A DNA stretch of 10,626 bases from Candidatus Heimdallarchaeota archaeon (GTDB taxonomy: Archaea; Asgardarchaeota; Heimdallarchaeia; Heimdallarchaeales; Kariarchaeaceae): positions 1 through 10,626 of the forward strand of contig DAOUUM010000060.1 in assembly GCA_030668165.1 (NCBI GenBank), given 5' to 3'. The notes beneath the pieces are model-generated. The model saw only the letters and a list, made by a program, of their open reading frames with translations. It was not told the origin of the DNA and ran no database searches. The first letter of the stretch is position 1; the number at the start of each line of letters is the position of its first letter. Below are positions 1 through 6,024 of the stretch, piece after piece. The translations under genes and the position numbers were made by a program.

Positions 1-810
1 CACAGAATTCTAAAAGAGTTTGGATCAGATGCCACCCGTAGATTCCTTGATGGTATTACCAAGATGCTTAGTGCATACATCACAAAATGGGGCTTCTCCA
101 TGGGTCTTGATGATGTCGATGTACCCTTTGATGGTAGAATAAAAATAGATGAGCTTCTTGGCGAGAAGAAGGATCGAGTAGACGAGTTGGTTAAAATGTT
201 CCATAACGGAGAGTTGGAGCGAGCTCCAGGATCCACTTTGGAAGAGACTCTTGAGATGGAAGTACAAGATGTTCTTGCAGAAGCTCGTAATGAAACTGCT
301 GAAATATCTGCAGAATATATGGGTATTGAGAACGAAGCAGTGATCATGGCCAAGACGGGTGCTCGTGGTAACATGATGAACCTTGGACAGATGAGTGCCA
401 ACGTAGGTCAACAATCAGTTCGAGGAGATCGAATTAAAAGAGGATATCATAATCGAACATTACCCCATTTCAAGGAAGGAGATCTTTCTGCAAAGGGTAA
501 GGGATTTGTCGACTCTTCATTCCGTAAGGGTCTAAAACCCTTGGAATATTTCTTCCACGCATGTGGAGGACGTGAAGGATTAGTCGATACAGCTGTCAGG
601 ACCTCAAGTTCTGGTTACATGCAGCGTAGACTGGTTAATGCAATGCAGGATATTTCCAGTCATTTCGATCAGACTGTCCGAAATGCTGCTGGAGATATTA
701 TTCAATTTGTATACGGTGAAGATGGGATTGATCCCGCAAAATCAGACAAGGGATTAGCAGTTAATGTTGATATGATCCTAAATAGAGTTCTCGATGATGA
801 TGATGAATAA
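1..810 (+). CDS. rpoA1: DNA-directed RNA polymerase subunit A' (Rpo1N), C-terminal part, 5' truncated by window edge
   Basis: This is the C-terminal 269 residues of the largest archaeal RNA polymerase subunit's N-terminal half; the frame is open from base 1, so the start lies outside the window. Seen in the sequence: a funnel-type segment with GARGNMMNLGQMSANVGQQ at residues 120-138, and a bridge-helix region at about 178-216 with the conserved PLEYFFHACGGREGL core and the YMQRRLV end. The bridge helix lies across the active-site cleft and works with the trigger loop encoded by rpoA2. The tail (YGEDGIDPAKSD, then an acidic DDDDE end) matches the normal archaeal A'/A'' split site, so the stop at 808-810 is natural and not a frameshift. 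The partner gene rpoA2 lies 1.37 kb downstream, separated by an unrelated membrane-protein gene. The family call is essentially certain. Confidence 0.97.
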   Translation, partial: HRILKEFGSDATRRFLDGITKMLSAYITKWGFSMGLDDVDVPFDGRIKIDELLGEKKDRVDELVKMFHNGELERAPGSTLEETLEMEVQDVLAEARNETAEISAEYMGIENEAVIMAKTGARGNMMNLGQMSANVGQQSVRGDRIKRGYHNRTLPHFKEGDLSAKGKGFVDSSFRKGLKPLEYFFHACGGREGLVDTAVRTSSSGYMQRRLVNAMQDISSHFDQTVRNAAGDIIQFVYGEDGIDPAKSDKGLAVNVDMILNRVLDDDDE

Positions 811-863
811 AAATTAAGAGTAAATATTATCACATCAATTAAAAAATTAAGATAAAATAAGTA

Positions 864-886
864 ATAGGTCAAAAAACCTATAAAAT
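864..886 (+). promoter_or_regulatory. Promoter of the S-component-like gene, overlapped by an inverted repeat
   Basis: A TATA-like box CTATAAAAT at 878-886 lies about 26-28 bp before the ATG at 910 and follows an A-rich BRE-like stretch. This spacing is typical of a leaderless archaeal transcript and supports ATG 910 over TTG 904. A perfect 6-bp inverted repeat, ATAGGT (864-869) and ACCTAT (876-881) separated by six bases, overlaps the BRE and TATA box. A repressor bound there would block TBP/TFB access; that role is inferred. Confidence 0.5.
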
Positions 887-909
887 TAGGATCAATATTT
901 ATTTTGCAA

Positions 910-1971
910 ATGGAACCAAAAGATCTTGAAAATAAGCAATTGAGCAAAATTCAAGAGTACACTCTTTTGATTCAGATCACTGCAGCAGCAGTTGGGAGTA
1001 GCCTATTACTGATCTTAATTCCAAATGTTGAGACGATTACCTTCACTGCATTCTTTGTGGGTTACCTGTTTAACAAAAGGTTTGCATTTGCCACAACTCT
1101 CACACTAATATTAACATGGGAGATACTGGCCTCAATTATTTTCGCCTTCTCAGGTATCACATTTCTGTTTAAATTGGTTGCCTGGTTATTAGTCACTTCA
1201 TTAGGAATATCTGCAAAAAGAATGAAGATCTCCTCTCCCCTGGAGTTTGCAGCCTTCGGTTTGATTTCCACCTTAATATTTGACATATTGGTTACGATTC
1301 CCTATGCTTTCTTTTTCATAGGACAATTGAATGATTTCTTCACTATAATTCTTACCACATTTATATTTGGCATTTATTTCACATTGCTACATACAATTAG
1401 TAATTCAGTATTGTTTGCCTATCTCCCAAAATTTCTTGACAGCATCATTCCTGTACTTAGTTTGAGATACGAGCGATTTATTGACATCACAGAGGATATA
1501 GTACAACAATTTACAACAAGAAGCTATTCTGGTACGGGTATTTTAGCTCTCAACAGGAGAACGAGATCACAATCAGTTGTACTAACCATTATATCAATAG
1601 CTATTATTGCTCTACTAGTTACAAGTATGGTTCAGTATTATCAAACAGAGGAGATACAGGATGATGACATAACTGGGACCATATCAATAAGCATGAATAT
1701 TGAATTTGCCAATTTAACCACCAGTATATATCAAGATTTGAATATAAGTTCATCAAATTCAGTATTCGATGCACTATTAGTAGTCGCAACTGTTAATTAC
1801 AGCAATTATGGGTCTTTGGTATATATCGATGCAATCAACAATGTTTGGAGTAATCAAAATCTGAGCAATCACTATTGGATATATTATATAAATGGTCAGC
1901 AGGCCAATATTGCAGCAAATTCTTATATTGTTAAGGCTTCAGATACAATCTTATGGAGCTATGAGATATAG
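910..1971 (+). CDS. Membrane protein: ECF-transporter S-component-like domain fused to an extracellular DUF4430 (transcobalamin-like) domain
   Basis: The 353-residue protein has two parts. Residues about 17-172 hold roughly six hydrophobic segments (near 17-38, 42-58, 60-80, 83-99, 111-137, 143-172). The FAAFGLISTLIFDILVTIPY stretch and the LLHTISNSVLFAYLPK end resemble the last helices of ECF vitamin-transporter S components. A basic loop (173-221, with RYERF and NRRTRSQ) would be cytoplasmic. A seventh hydrophobic segment (222-242) would then export residues 253-353, which resemble DUF4430, the fold of the transcobalamin/intrinsic-factor C-terminal domain: SVFDALL (284-290), YIDAINNVW (305-313), HYWIYYINGQ (321-330) and SDTILWSYEI (344-353). 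The predicted topology is self-consistent. A role in capture and uptake of cobalamin or another small molecule is inferred; no ECF ATPase or T component is in the window. ATG 910 is preferred to an in-frame TTG at 904 because of the TATA-box spacing. The gene separates rpoA1 from rpoA2. Confidence 0.7.
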   Translation: MEPKDLENKQLSKIQEYTLLIQITAAAVGSSLLLILIPNVETITFTAFFVGYLFNKRFAFATTLTLILTWEILASIIFAFSGITFLFKLVAWLLVTSLGISAKRMKISSPLEFAAFGLISTLIFDILVTIPYAFFFIGQLNDFFTIILTTFIFGIYFTLLHTISNSVLFAYLPKFLDSIIPVLSLRYERFIDITEDIVQQFTTRSYSGTGILALNRRTRSQSVVLTIISIAIIALLVTSMVQYYQTEEIQDDDITGTISISMNIEFANLTTSIYQDLNISSSNSVFDALLVVATVNYSNYGSLVYIDAINNVWSNQNLSNHYWIYYINGQQANIAANSYIVKASDTILWSYEI

Positions 1972-2180
1972 TCAGTTGATTAATTATTATAATAGTAAAT
2001 AAAAATTAGGAGATATTATTGATTTTATAGAGTGAAAATAAATTTGCACTAAGATAATTGTTTTATCAACGAATATGTAGTATCAATTAGGAGATAAACG
2101 AAGCTTTGATAAACGACTTGAAAACATTAAAGTTTGCAGAGTTTTGTATTCTTTTTCTACTCTAGCTGGGTGAATTATTA
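1972..2180. repeat. Intergenic region before rpoA2 with short direct repeats
   Basis: This 209-base AT-rich gap has no credible ORF or RNA gene. It holds a 12-bp direct repeat, AATTAGGAGATA, at 2004-2015 and 2085-2096, and a second direct repeat, GATAAACGA, at 2093-2101 and 2108-2116 (15-bp period), the first copy overlapping the end of the 12-bp repeat. No strong TATA box lies 26 bp before the rpoA2 ATG, so rpoA2 is either transcribed with a 5' leader from a promoter in this gap or by readthrough. The repeats may be regulatory; that is inference. Confidence 0.4.
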
Positions 2181-3473
2181 ATGGCACAGAAATATCTAAC
2201 GACCAAACAATTAAACAATCGTATAACTGATATGGTTGAGAATAGAGTGGCTTACTCCGTTCCAGCTAAAATTCTTGAAGAATTAGAGGAAAAATTGTAT
2301 AAAAGAGCAATAAAAATTGCAGAGACAAGAAATGAGGATCCTAGTGGGAAAACATATCTCACTGCTGAGAAATTTGAGAATATTCTCTCTGATATTGATA
2401 GAAGTTACAAATTTGCTCAAATTGATCCTGGATCTGCTGTCGGTATGGTTGGTGCCCAATCTATTGGTGAACCAGGAACTCAGATGACGCTTCGTACTTT
2501 CCATTTTGCAGGTGTGCGTGAGATGAACGTAACTCTTGGTCTACCACGGTTGATTGAGATTGTGGATGCAAGAAGAAATCCCGCAACTCCGACAATGGAT
2601 GTTGCCCTCATACCTGAATTTGCCTTTGACAAGGAGATGGCCAAGAAAGTCGCCCAGAATATTGAGTTGACCACTGTAATCTCCATTGCAAGGTCGGTCG
2701 AGATTGACCAGTACAATAATGAGGTTATCATTATACTTGACTCAGGTCTTCTCAAAGACAAGGGAATTACACCTGAAGAGGTCAAGGCAAAAATTGAATT
2801 CCGAAGATCCTCACTGAAAATAGTCCTGGAAAACGATCAGATCCATGTAACCATGGATAAAGAGGATCCAGATCTATCTGAGCTACAAAAACTGGCTGAG
2901 AAGATTAGAAACGTTCCAATCAAGGGACTTAAGGGTGTTAAACGAGTACTGCTACGTAAGAAATTGGAAAAACATCCCGATTATCCAGACAAGGATGAGT
3001 ACAAGATCCTGTCTGAGGGTAGTAACTTCATGCAACTATTAAGGATACCTGGTGTTGATCCACAAAGATCGACCACCAATCACATTCATGAAATTGCAAC
3101 TACTCTTGGTATTGAAGCCGCTAGAAATGCAATTCTGATAGAAGCCAAAAAGGTGATGGATAAGCAGGGACTTGATCTTGACACAAGACATCTAATGTTG
3201 GTTGCAGATCTCATGACCTTTTCTGGTGATATCAGACAGATTGGTCGACATGGTATCTCCGGTGAGAACAGTTCCGTACTGGTTCGTGCAGCATTCGAGG
3301 TCACTGTGAAACATTTACTTGAAGCATCAATTCAGGGAGAGGCAGATGAACTGGTGGGAATAATTGAGAATGTAATGGTTGGTCAGGAAATTGCTCTTGG
3401 AACAGGTGCTGTTGATCTGACAATTGAACCAATGTATAGAAAATACGCAAAAGAAAAAGCAGCTACCAATTAA
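2181..3473 (+). CDS. rpoA2: DNA-directed RNA polymerase subunit A'' (Rpo1C)
   Basis: The 430-residue protein is the C-terminal half of the archaeal largest RNA polymerase subunit and slightly longer than typical A'' (about 390-400). Residues 91-104 (GAQSIGEPGTQMTL) followed by TFHFAG (106-111) and NVTLGLPRLIEI (116-127) are the trigger-loop region, which closes on the incoming nucleotide at the active site. The C-terminal clamp region has the hallmark LMTFSGDIRQIGRHGISGE (344-362), then FEVTVKHLLEAS (372-383) and VGQEIALGTGAVDL (400-413). The ATG at 2181 gives a start equivalent to other A'' proteins. Downstream, the usual rpl30e and nusA are missing and two genes on the opposite strand follow. 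All expected motifs are intact. The product must join A' (encoded at 1-810) to make a functional enzyme. Confidence 0.97.
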   Translation: MAQKYLTTKQLNNRITDMVENRVAYSVPAKILEELEEKLYKRAIKIAETRNEDPSGKTYLTAEKFENILSDIDRSYKFAQIDPGSAVGMVGAQSIGEPGTQMTLRTFHFAGVREMNVTLGLPRLIEIVDARRNPATPTMDVALIPEFAFDKEMAKKVAQNIELTTVISIARSVEIDQYNNEVIIILDSGLLKDKGITPEEVKAKIEFRRSSLKIVLENDQIHVTMDKEDPDLSELQKLAEKIRNVPIKGLKGVKRVLLRKKLEKHPDYPDKDEYKILSEGSNFMQLLRIPGVDPQRSTTNHIHEIATTLGIEAARNAILIEAKKVMDKQGLDLDTRHLMLVADLMTFSGDIRQIGRHGISGENSSVLVRAAFEVTVKHLLEASIQGEADELVGIIENVMVGQEIALGTGAVDLTIEPMYRKYAKEKAATN

Positions 3474-3511
3474 ACCTAATTAGTTAAAATACAATATCAA
3501 GAGGTGTTAAG

Positions 3512-4141
3512 CTAGTTAGTTGTACTTTTGAACATATGATATCTTTTTTGTAATTTGATAAATTTCTTGGCAAAGACTATACTATCAATTTCGAGTGAGT
3601 CAAAGCTTTCTTCCAATTCATAGAGATCATTTTCTATATTGAGCATACTCTCCTCAGCAATCTCCTTTTGAGTCTGTTCTTTATCAGGTATGTTTACTGG
3701 CTGATCTTTTAATTGTTGAAATTCAGACTTTTTGGAATTTAACTGACCCTTAAGAGATCCAATCTGGCGTTTCAATGCATCACTATGATGATCGGAGCTT
3801 GCTGTGACTTGTCCATTTCTGAAGGCTCCTGTTCTGATTACACTTTGTGCCTCCTTAATCACCTGATAGACATGCATGGATGAACGCCATCTTGTGATTG
3901 ATTTTGTCATCACCTGACCCTTATCTGCTACTGAGGGGTGTTGAGTACCATCTGGTAAATAGGCCTGGGGAGGTAGTTCCGGAAATTTATTGGGTATAAT
4001 AATTGTTAATTCCTTGATAGATCCCTGTGCATCCGTAGAATATCCCTTCCACTGGGTAAGTTTTCCTCCAGCGGGTTCAAAACCTAAACAATACTGAAAA
4101 ATTAATGCTGCCTCTCTTGATAATATTGCATCGTCTAACAT
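3512..4141 (-). CDS. UEV domain-coiled coil-steadiness box protein, TSG101/Vps23-like ESCRT-I subunit
   Basis: The 209-residue protein looks like a short TSG101/Vps23. Residues about 5-105 fit a ubiquitin-conjugating (UBC/UEV) fold: an N-terminal helix, strands around 31-34 and 41-50, FPELPP (53-58), HPSV (68-71), G75, W85, and a helix from about 90. G75 to W85 has the same ten-residue spacing as human TSG101 (GKIYLPYLHEW). The position of the E2 catalytic cysteine is M78 and the only cysteine is C18, so it should bind ubiquitin or peptides and not act as an E2 enzyme. Residues about 117-147 are charged and coiled-coil-like. Residues 154-206 (IENDLYELEESFDSLEID, then VFAKKFIKLQKRYHMF) resemble the steadiness box that joins Vps23 to the ESCRT-I core. 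The gene converges on rpoA2 and lies 91 bp beyond rps12 on the same strand. No other ESCRT gene is in the window. A plain RWD/UBC-fold protein is the main alternative. The alignment was done by eye. Confidence 0.7.
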   Translation of the reverse strand: MLDDAILSREAALIFQYCLGFEPAGGKLTQWKGYSTDAQGSIKELTIIIPNKFPELPPQAYLPDGTQHPSVADKGQVMTKSITRWRSSMHVYQVIKEAQSVIRTGAFRNGQVTASSDHHSDALKRQIGSLKGQLNSKKSEFQQLKDQPVNIPDKEQTQKEIAEESMLNIENDLYELEESFDSLEIDSIVFAKKFIKLQKRYHMFKSTTN

Positions 4142-4168
4142 AGCTAATTATAATAGGATAATCACCTT

Positions 4169-4174
4169 AAAAAA
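4169..4174 (-). terminator. Oligo-T tract downstream of rps12
   Basis: On the minus strand a run of six T residues lies about 60 bases after the uS12 stop codon. Archaeal RNA polymerase often terminates at such tracts without a hairpin. No stem was seen, so the call is weak. Confidence 0.3.
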
Positions 4175-4176
4175 GA

Positions 4177-4186
4177 GTATATAATT
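4177..4186 (-). promoter_or_regulatory. TATA-like box for the Vps23-like gene
   Basis: On the minus strand AATTATATAC lies about 40 bp before the ATG at 4141. It would place the transcription start near 4155 and leave a leader of about 14 bases. This suggests that the Vps23-like gene can be transcribed independently of rps12. Confidence 0.4.
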
Positions 4187-4232
4187 GCCTATGACAAAAT
4201 TGCAAATGAATTTCCAGTTTTTTTTCTAATAT

Positions 4233-4679
4233 TTATCTTGCAGGTTTTTCTTTTCTACCAGTTACCATCTCAGCTAATGAGGCACCATTAACCTTGGTTA
4301 CACGCCACTTGATACCGGGGATATCTCCCATGGCACCACCACCGGATCCTCCTATACCCTCAATGATTACCTCATCATGGATATCGATATACAGCAGTCC
4401 ACCATCATGTGGAACATAGGCACCAATTTGCTTACCATTCTTGACCAGTTGAACTCTAACACATTTTCTCAGTGCTGAATTGGGTTGTTTAGAACCAACA
4501 CCATATTTGTCAAGAACAATACCCTTTGCTTGAGGTGCACCCTCAAAAGGATCTGATTTTCGGTCTAGACCGAGTGTGCGTCTTAAATAATTCTTATCAC
4601 GCCATCTGAAATGTTGACGTTTTCTTTGTAGCTTTCTTGCTGCAAATTGTCCGTTGGGACTTTTTCTAGAATTTGTCAT
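4233..4679 (-). CDS. rps12: Small ribosomal subunit protein uS12
   Basis: The 148-residue protein has the usual archaeal/eukaryotic uS12 (eukaryotic RPS23) length and sits at the decoding centre of the small subunit. Seen in the sequence: a basic N-terminal extension (SRKSPNGQFAARKLQRKR), KQPNSALRKCVRVQLVKNGK (64-83), HDGG (91-94), IHDEVIIEGIG (100-110), MGDIPGIKWRVTKVNG (117-132) and the GRKEKPAR tail. The ATG at 4677-4679 is preceded by a Shine-Dalgarno-like AAGAGGA (4691-4697, minus strand) at an 11-base spacing. In many archaea rps12 follows rpoA2, rpl30e and nusA on the same strand and precedes rps7; here it is inverted relative to rpoA2, with a Vps23-like gene downstream and no rps7. 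The assignment is certain; the order is unusual. Confidence 0.97.
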   Translation of the reverse strand: MTNSRKSPNGQFAARKLQRKRQHFRWRDKNYLRRTLGLDRKSDPFEGAPQAKGIVLDKYGVGSKQPNSALRKCVRVQLVKNGKQIGAYVPHDGGLLYIDIHDEVIIEGIGGSGGGAMGDIPGIKWRVTKVNGASLAEMVTGRKEKPAR

Positions 4680-4713
4680 CTGTTATATAATCCTCTTATA
4701 ATTCCAATGCTCA

Positions 4714-4750
4714 AGATTGTTTTTTAATATTTAGATTGTTTTCAATATTT
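4714..4750. repeat. AT-rich tandem repeat in the divergent rps12 / coiled-coil gene intergenic region
   Basis: Two adjacent near-identical units lie at 4714-4732 (AGATTGTTTTTTAATATTT) and 4733-4750 (AGATTGTTTTCAATATTT). A degenerate third unit may follow at 4751-4768 (about 11 of 18 positions match). On the minus strand the first unit reads ATTAAAAAA, a possible TATA/BRE region that would start rps12 transcription near 4699, just before its Shine-Dalgarno-like site. The placement suggests a regulatory role in the rps12 promoter, but chance AT-rich expansion is possible. Confidence 0.55.
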
Positions 4751-4813
4751 AGTTTGCTAATTAGATTTGCAATCAATTATTTTTACCTTAAACAATACCT
4801 CATTGCTGAATAG

Positions 4814-4821
4814 TTTATATA
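4814..4821 (+). promoter_or_regulatory. TATA-like box for the coiled-coil/proline-rich gene
   Basis: TTTATATA lies about 35 bp before the ATG at 4852, which predicts a start near 4844 and a leader of only about 8 bases. A second weaker T/A-rich element (CTTTATACAAT) follows at 4830-4840. No Shine-Dalgarno sequence precedes the start codon, which fits near-leaderless translation. Confidence 0.5.
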
Positions 4822-4851
4822 ACAGTATCCTTTATACAATATTGCTGTAAC

Positions 4852-5595
4852 ATGAGCAGAGTGAATGAACAGTTTACTGAGGCAATAAAAAAACTTGCTA
4901 AAAATCTGGAGAGAACCAAATTAAAGGTACAATCCAAGTTCGATGAAGTTGATGCCAATATCGGTACACAAAATGATAAAATTCAGGCTATCCAGATGAA
5001 AATGTCTGGTCCACAGGAAGTTGATACAAGTCTTTATGATGCTTCAATAAAGGAATTAACAGATAAGATATCGGAATTGGAGAGCACTATCAACATCCTG
5101 CAAAAAGATCTTATCAGTATTAAAAAGGCACATGTGGAGTTGCTCAAACAAAGTAATATTGAGGAAGAGGAACCAAAACCAACTGGTTCAATTTCTCCTG
5201 AGATTATTGAGAGTATGAAGGATACAATTCAAACAACTGAAGAACTCCCCGAAACCCCTCCAGTTGTTGATATTCCAACAGCTAAGCCAAAATCCAGTAT
5301 TCCTGTTCCTGATAAACCCTCAACTCCTGATTTGACTGCAATTCCAAGTGCTAGACCATCAGAGGAAGTAGTGGTTGAAACACCAGAGAAAAAACCTGAT
5401 AAAAGTATACCCAAACCAAGAGATGGGCCTTTAATACCGGAGGCGCCCAAATCAAAATACGATCATCCAGATGAGGAAAAACCTGCCAAAACAGTGTTAC
5501 CTGAATTACCAGGTGCTGAGAAACCAAAGAAAACTGGTAAAACTAAGAAAAAGGACGAGTATCTTGAAGTACTCAAAAAACTGGACTCGATCTAA
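4852..5595 (+). CDS. Unrecognised coiled-coil and proline-rich protein with IPxA/P repeats
   Basis: No family was recognised in this 247-residue protein. Residues 2-50 and 58-102 form heptad-patterned coiled coils broken by a Gly-Pro turn (53-54). An acidic linker (103-107) leads into a long, probably disordered Pro/Lys/Glu/Ser-rich region (about 108-225). Five short IP-initiated motifs lie there: IPTAKP (141-146), IPVPDKP (150-156), IPSARP (164-169), IPKPRDGP (186-193) and IPEAPK (195-200). A basic stretch (KKTGKTKKKDE, 226-236) and a short amphipathic end (YLEVLKKLDSI) close the protein. There is no signal peptide or membrane segment, so it is probably cytoplasmic. The architecture suggests an oligomeric scaffold or adaptor. 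The P[TS]Ax motifs resemble PTAP-type UEV ligands, and a UEV-like gene lies 710 bp away; any link is inference. It has its own TATA-like box and a T6 tract after the stop. Confidence 0.75.
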   Translation: MSRVNEQFTEAIKKLAKNLERTKLKVQSKFDEVDANIGTQNDKIQAIQMKMSGPQEVDTSLYDASIKELTDKISELESTINILQKDLISIKKAHVELLKQSNIEEEEPKPTGSISPEIIESMKDTIQTTEELPETPPVVDIPTAKPKSSIPVPDKPSTPDLTAIPSARPSEEVVVETPEKKPDKSIPKPRDGPLIPEAPKSKYDHPDEEKPAKTVLPELPGAEKPKKTGKTKKKDEYLEVLKKLDSI

Positions 5596-5612
5596 CTAAT
5601 TTCATATGATTC

Positions 5613-5618
5613 TTTTTT
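5613..5618 (+). terminator. Oligo-T terminator after the coiled-coil gene
   Basis: A T6 tract starts 17 bases after the stop codon at 5595, a typical place for an archaeal intrinsic terminator. No stem-loop is needed and none was seen. It suggests the coiled-coil gene is a single transcription unit. Confidence 0.45.
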
Positions 5619-5688
5619 CCTTAGGTAACAATTTTACTAATTAACCAAAATCATTATAGATAATGAAACATTTATCTAATTTAATAAG

Positions 5689-5952
5689 ATGACTGAAGAT
5701 GTAAATGAGTTATATGAATGGGTGACCAAAAGATACAACCAATATCTTGAAGGAGAAATCACTGAGGATGAGTACACCCAGGATTTGAACGAGTACAAGA
5801 GGAAGTTAGCAGAGTCACAGGAGAATATTGATAAGTATGTACAAACAGAGAAGACCACAAGAACTCCTAAAGATAAGATCAATCCCGATAAGGTGAGATC
5901 CACCTCCATTGCGGGCCTACGTCAGAAATTACTCGACGAGATGAAAAAATAA
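5689..5952 (+). CDS. Small charged helical protein with a SHOCT-like hairpin
   Basis: This 87-residue protein is probably cytoplasmic; no signal peptide or membrane helix is visible. Residues 5-41 look like a helical hairpin around a GEITEDEY turn (22-29), recalling SHOCT-type short helical domains (G-x-I-T-x-E-E-[FY]). SHOCT domains are usually appended to other proteins, so a free-standing one is atypical and the match may be superficial. A polar linker (51-70) leads to an amphipathic helix, SIAGLRQKLLDEMKK (73-87). The bases before the ATG (ATTATAGAT at 5653-5661) could be a weak TATA element. It lies 93 bp after the coiled-coil gene and 72 bp before uL11, each apparently with its own promoter. 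Both this protein and the upstream one are highly charged and end in a short basic amphipathic helix, which hints at related use. Function unknown. Confidence 0.65.
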   Translation: MTEDVNELYEWVTKRYNQYLEGEITEDEYTQDLNEYKRKLAESQENIDKYVQTEKTTRTPKDKINPDKVRSTSIAGLRQKLLDEMKK

Positions 5953-5994
5953 TCCTAATCAAAAATAATCATCGAAAGTCGTAACTAACGATAG

Positions 5995-6003
5995 TTTAAA
6001 AAT
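5995..6003 (+). promoter_or_regulatory. TATA box of the uL11 gene (leaderless)
   Basis: TTTAAAAAT is centred 26 bp before the A of the uL11 ATG at 6025, the canonical archaeal spacing for transcription starting at the start codon itself. No Shine-Dalgarno sequence is present, in agreement with a leaderless mRNA. Confidence 0.55.
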
Positions 6004-6024
6004 AAAAACATCAAATATCAGAAT

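Noticed and set aside
25..414. Minus-strand 129-codon open frame inside rpoA1
   Set aside because: It lies wholly opposite the strongly conserved rpoA1 frame, and its His/Phe/Ser-rich translation matches no recognisable domain.
904..909. TTG at 904 as the start of the S-component-like gene
   Set aside because: ATG 910 follows two codons later and fits the TATA spacing slightly better; the product differs by only two residues.
808..2183. Frameshift or broken gene as the cause of the split RNA polymerase subunit
   Set aside because: Both halves end and begin at the normal archaeal A'/A'' boundary with complete motifs, so the split is ancestral and only the inserted gene is unusual.
3512..4141. 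Active E2 ubiquitin-conjugating enzyme
   Set aside because: The catalytic-cysteine position is methionine and the protein's only cysteine is at residue 18, in the N-terminal helix, so conjugation chemistry is not possible.
5908..5949. MIM1-type Vps4-binding motif at the C-terminus of the small helical protein
   Set aside because: LRQKLLDEMKK keeps the L-x-x-[RK]-L core, but the upstream acidic residue and the later leucine are out of register, so the consensus is not met.
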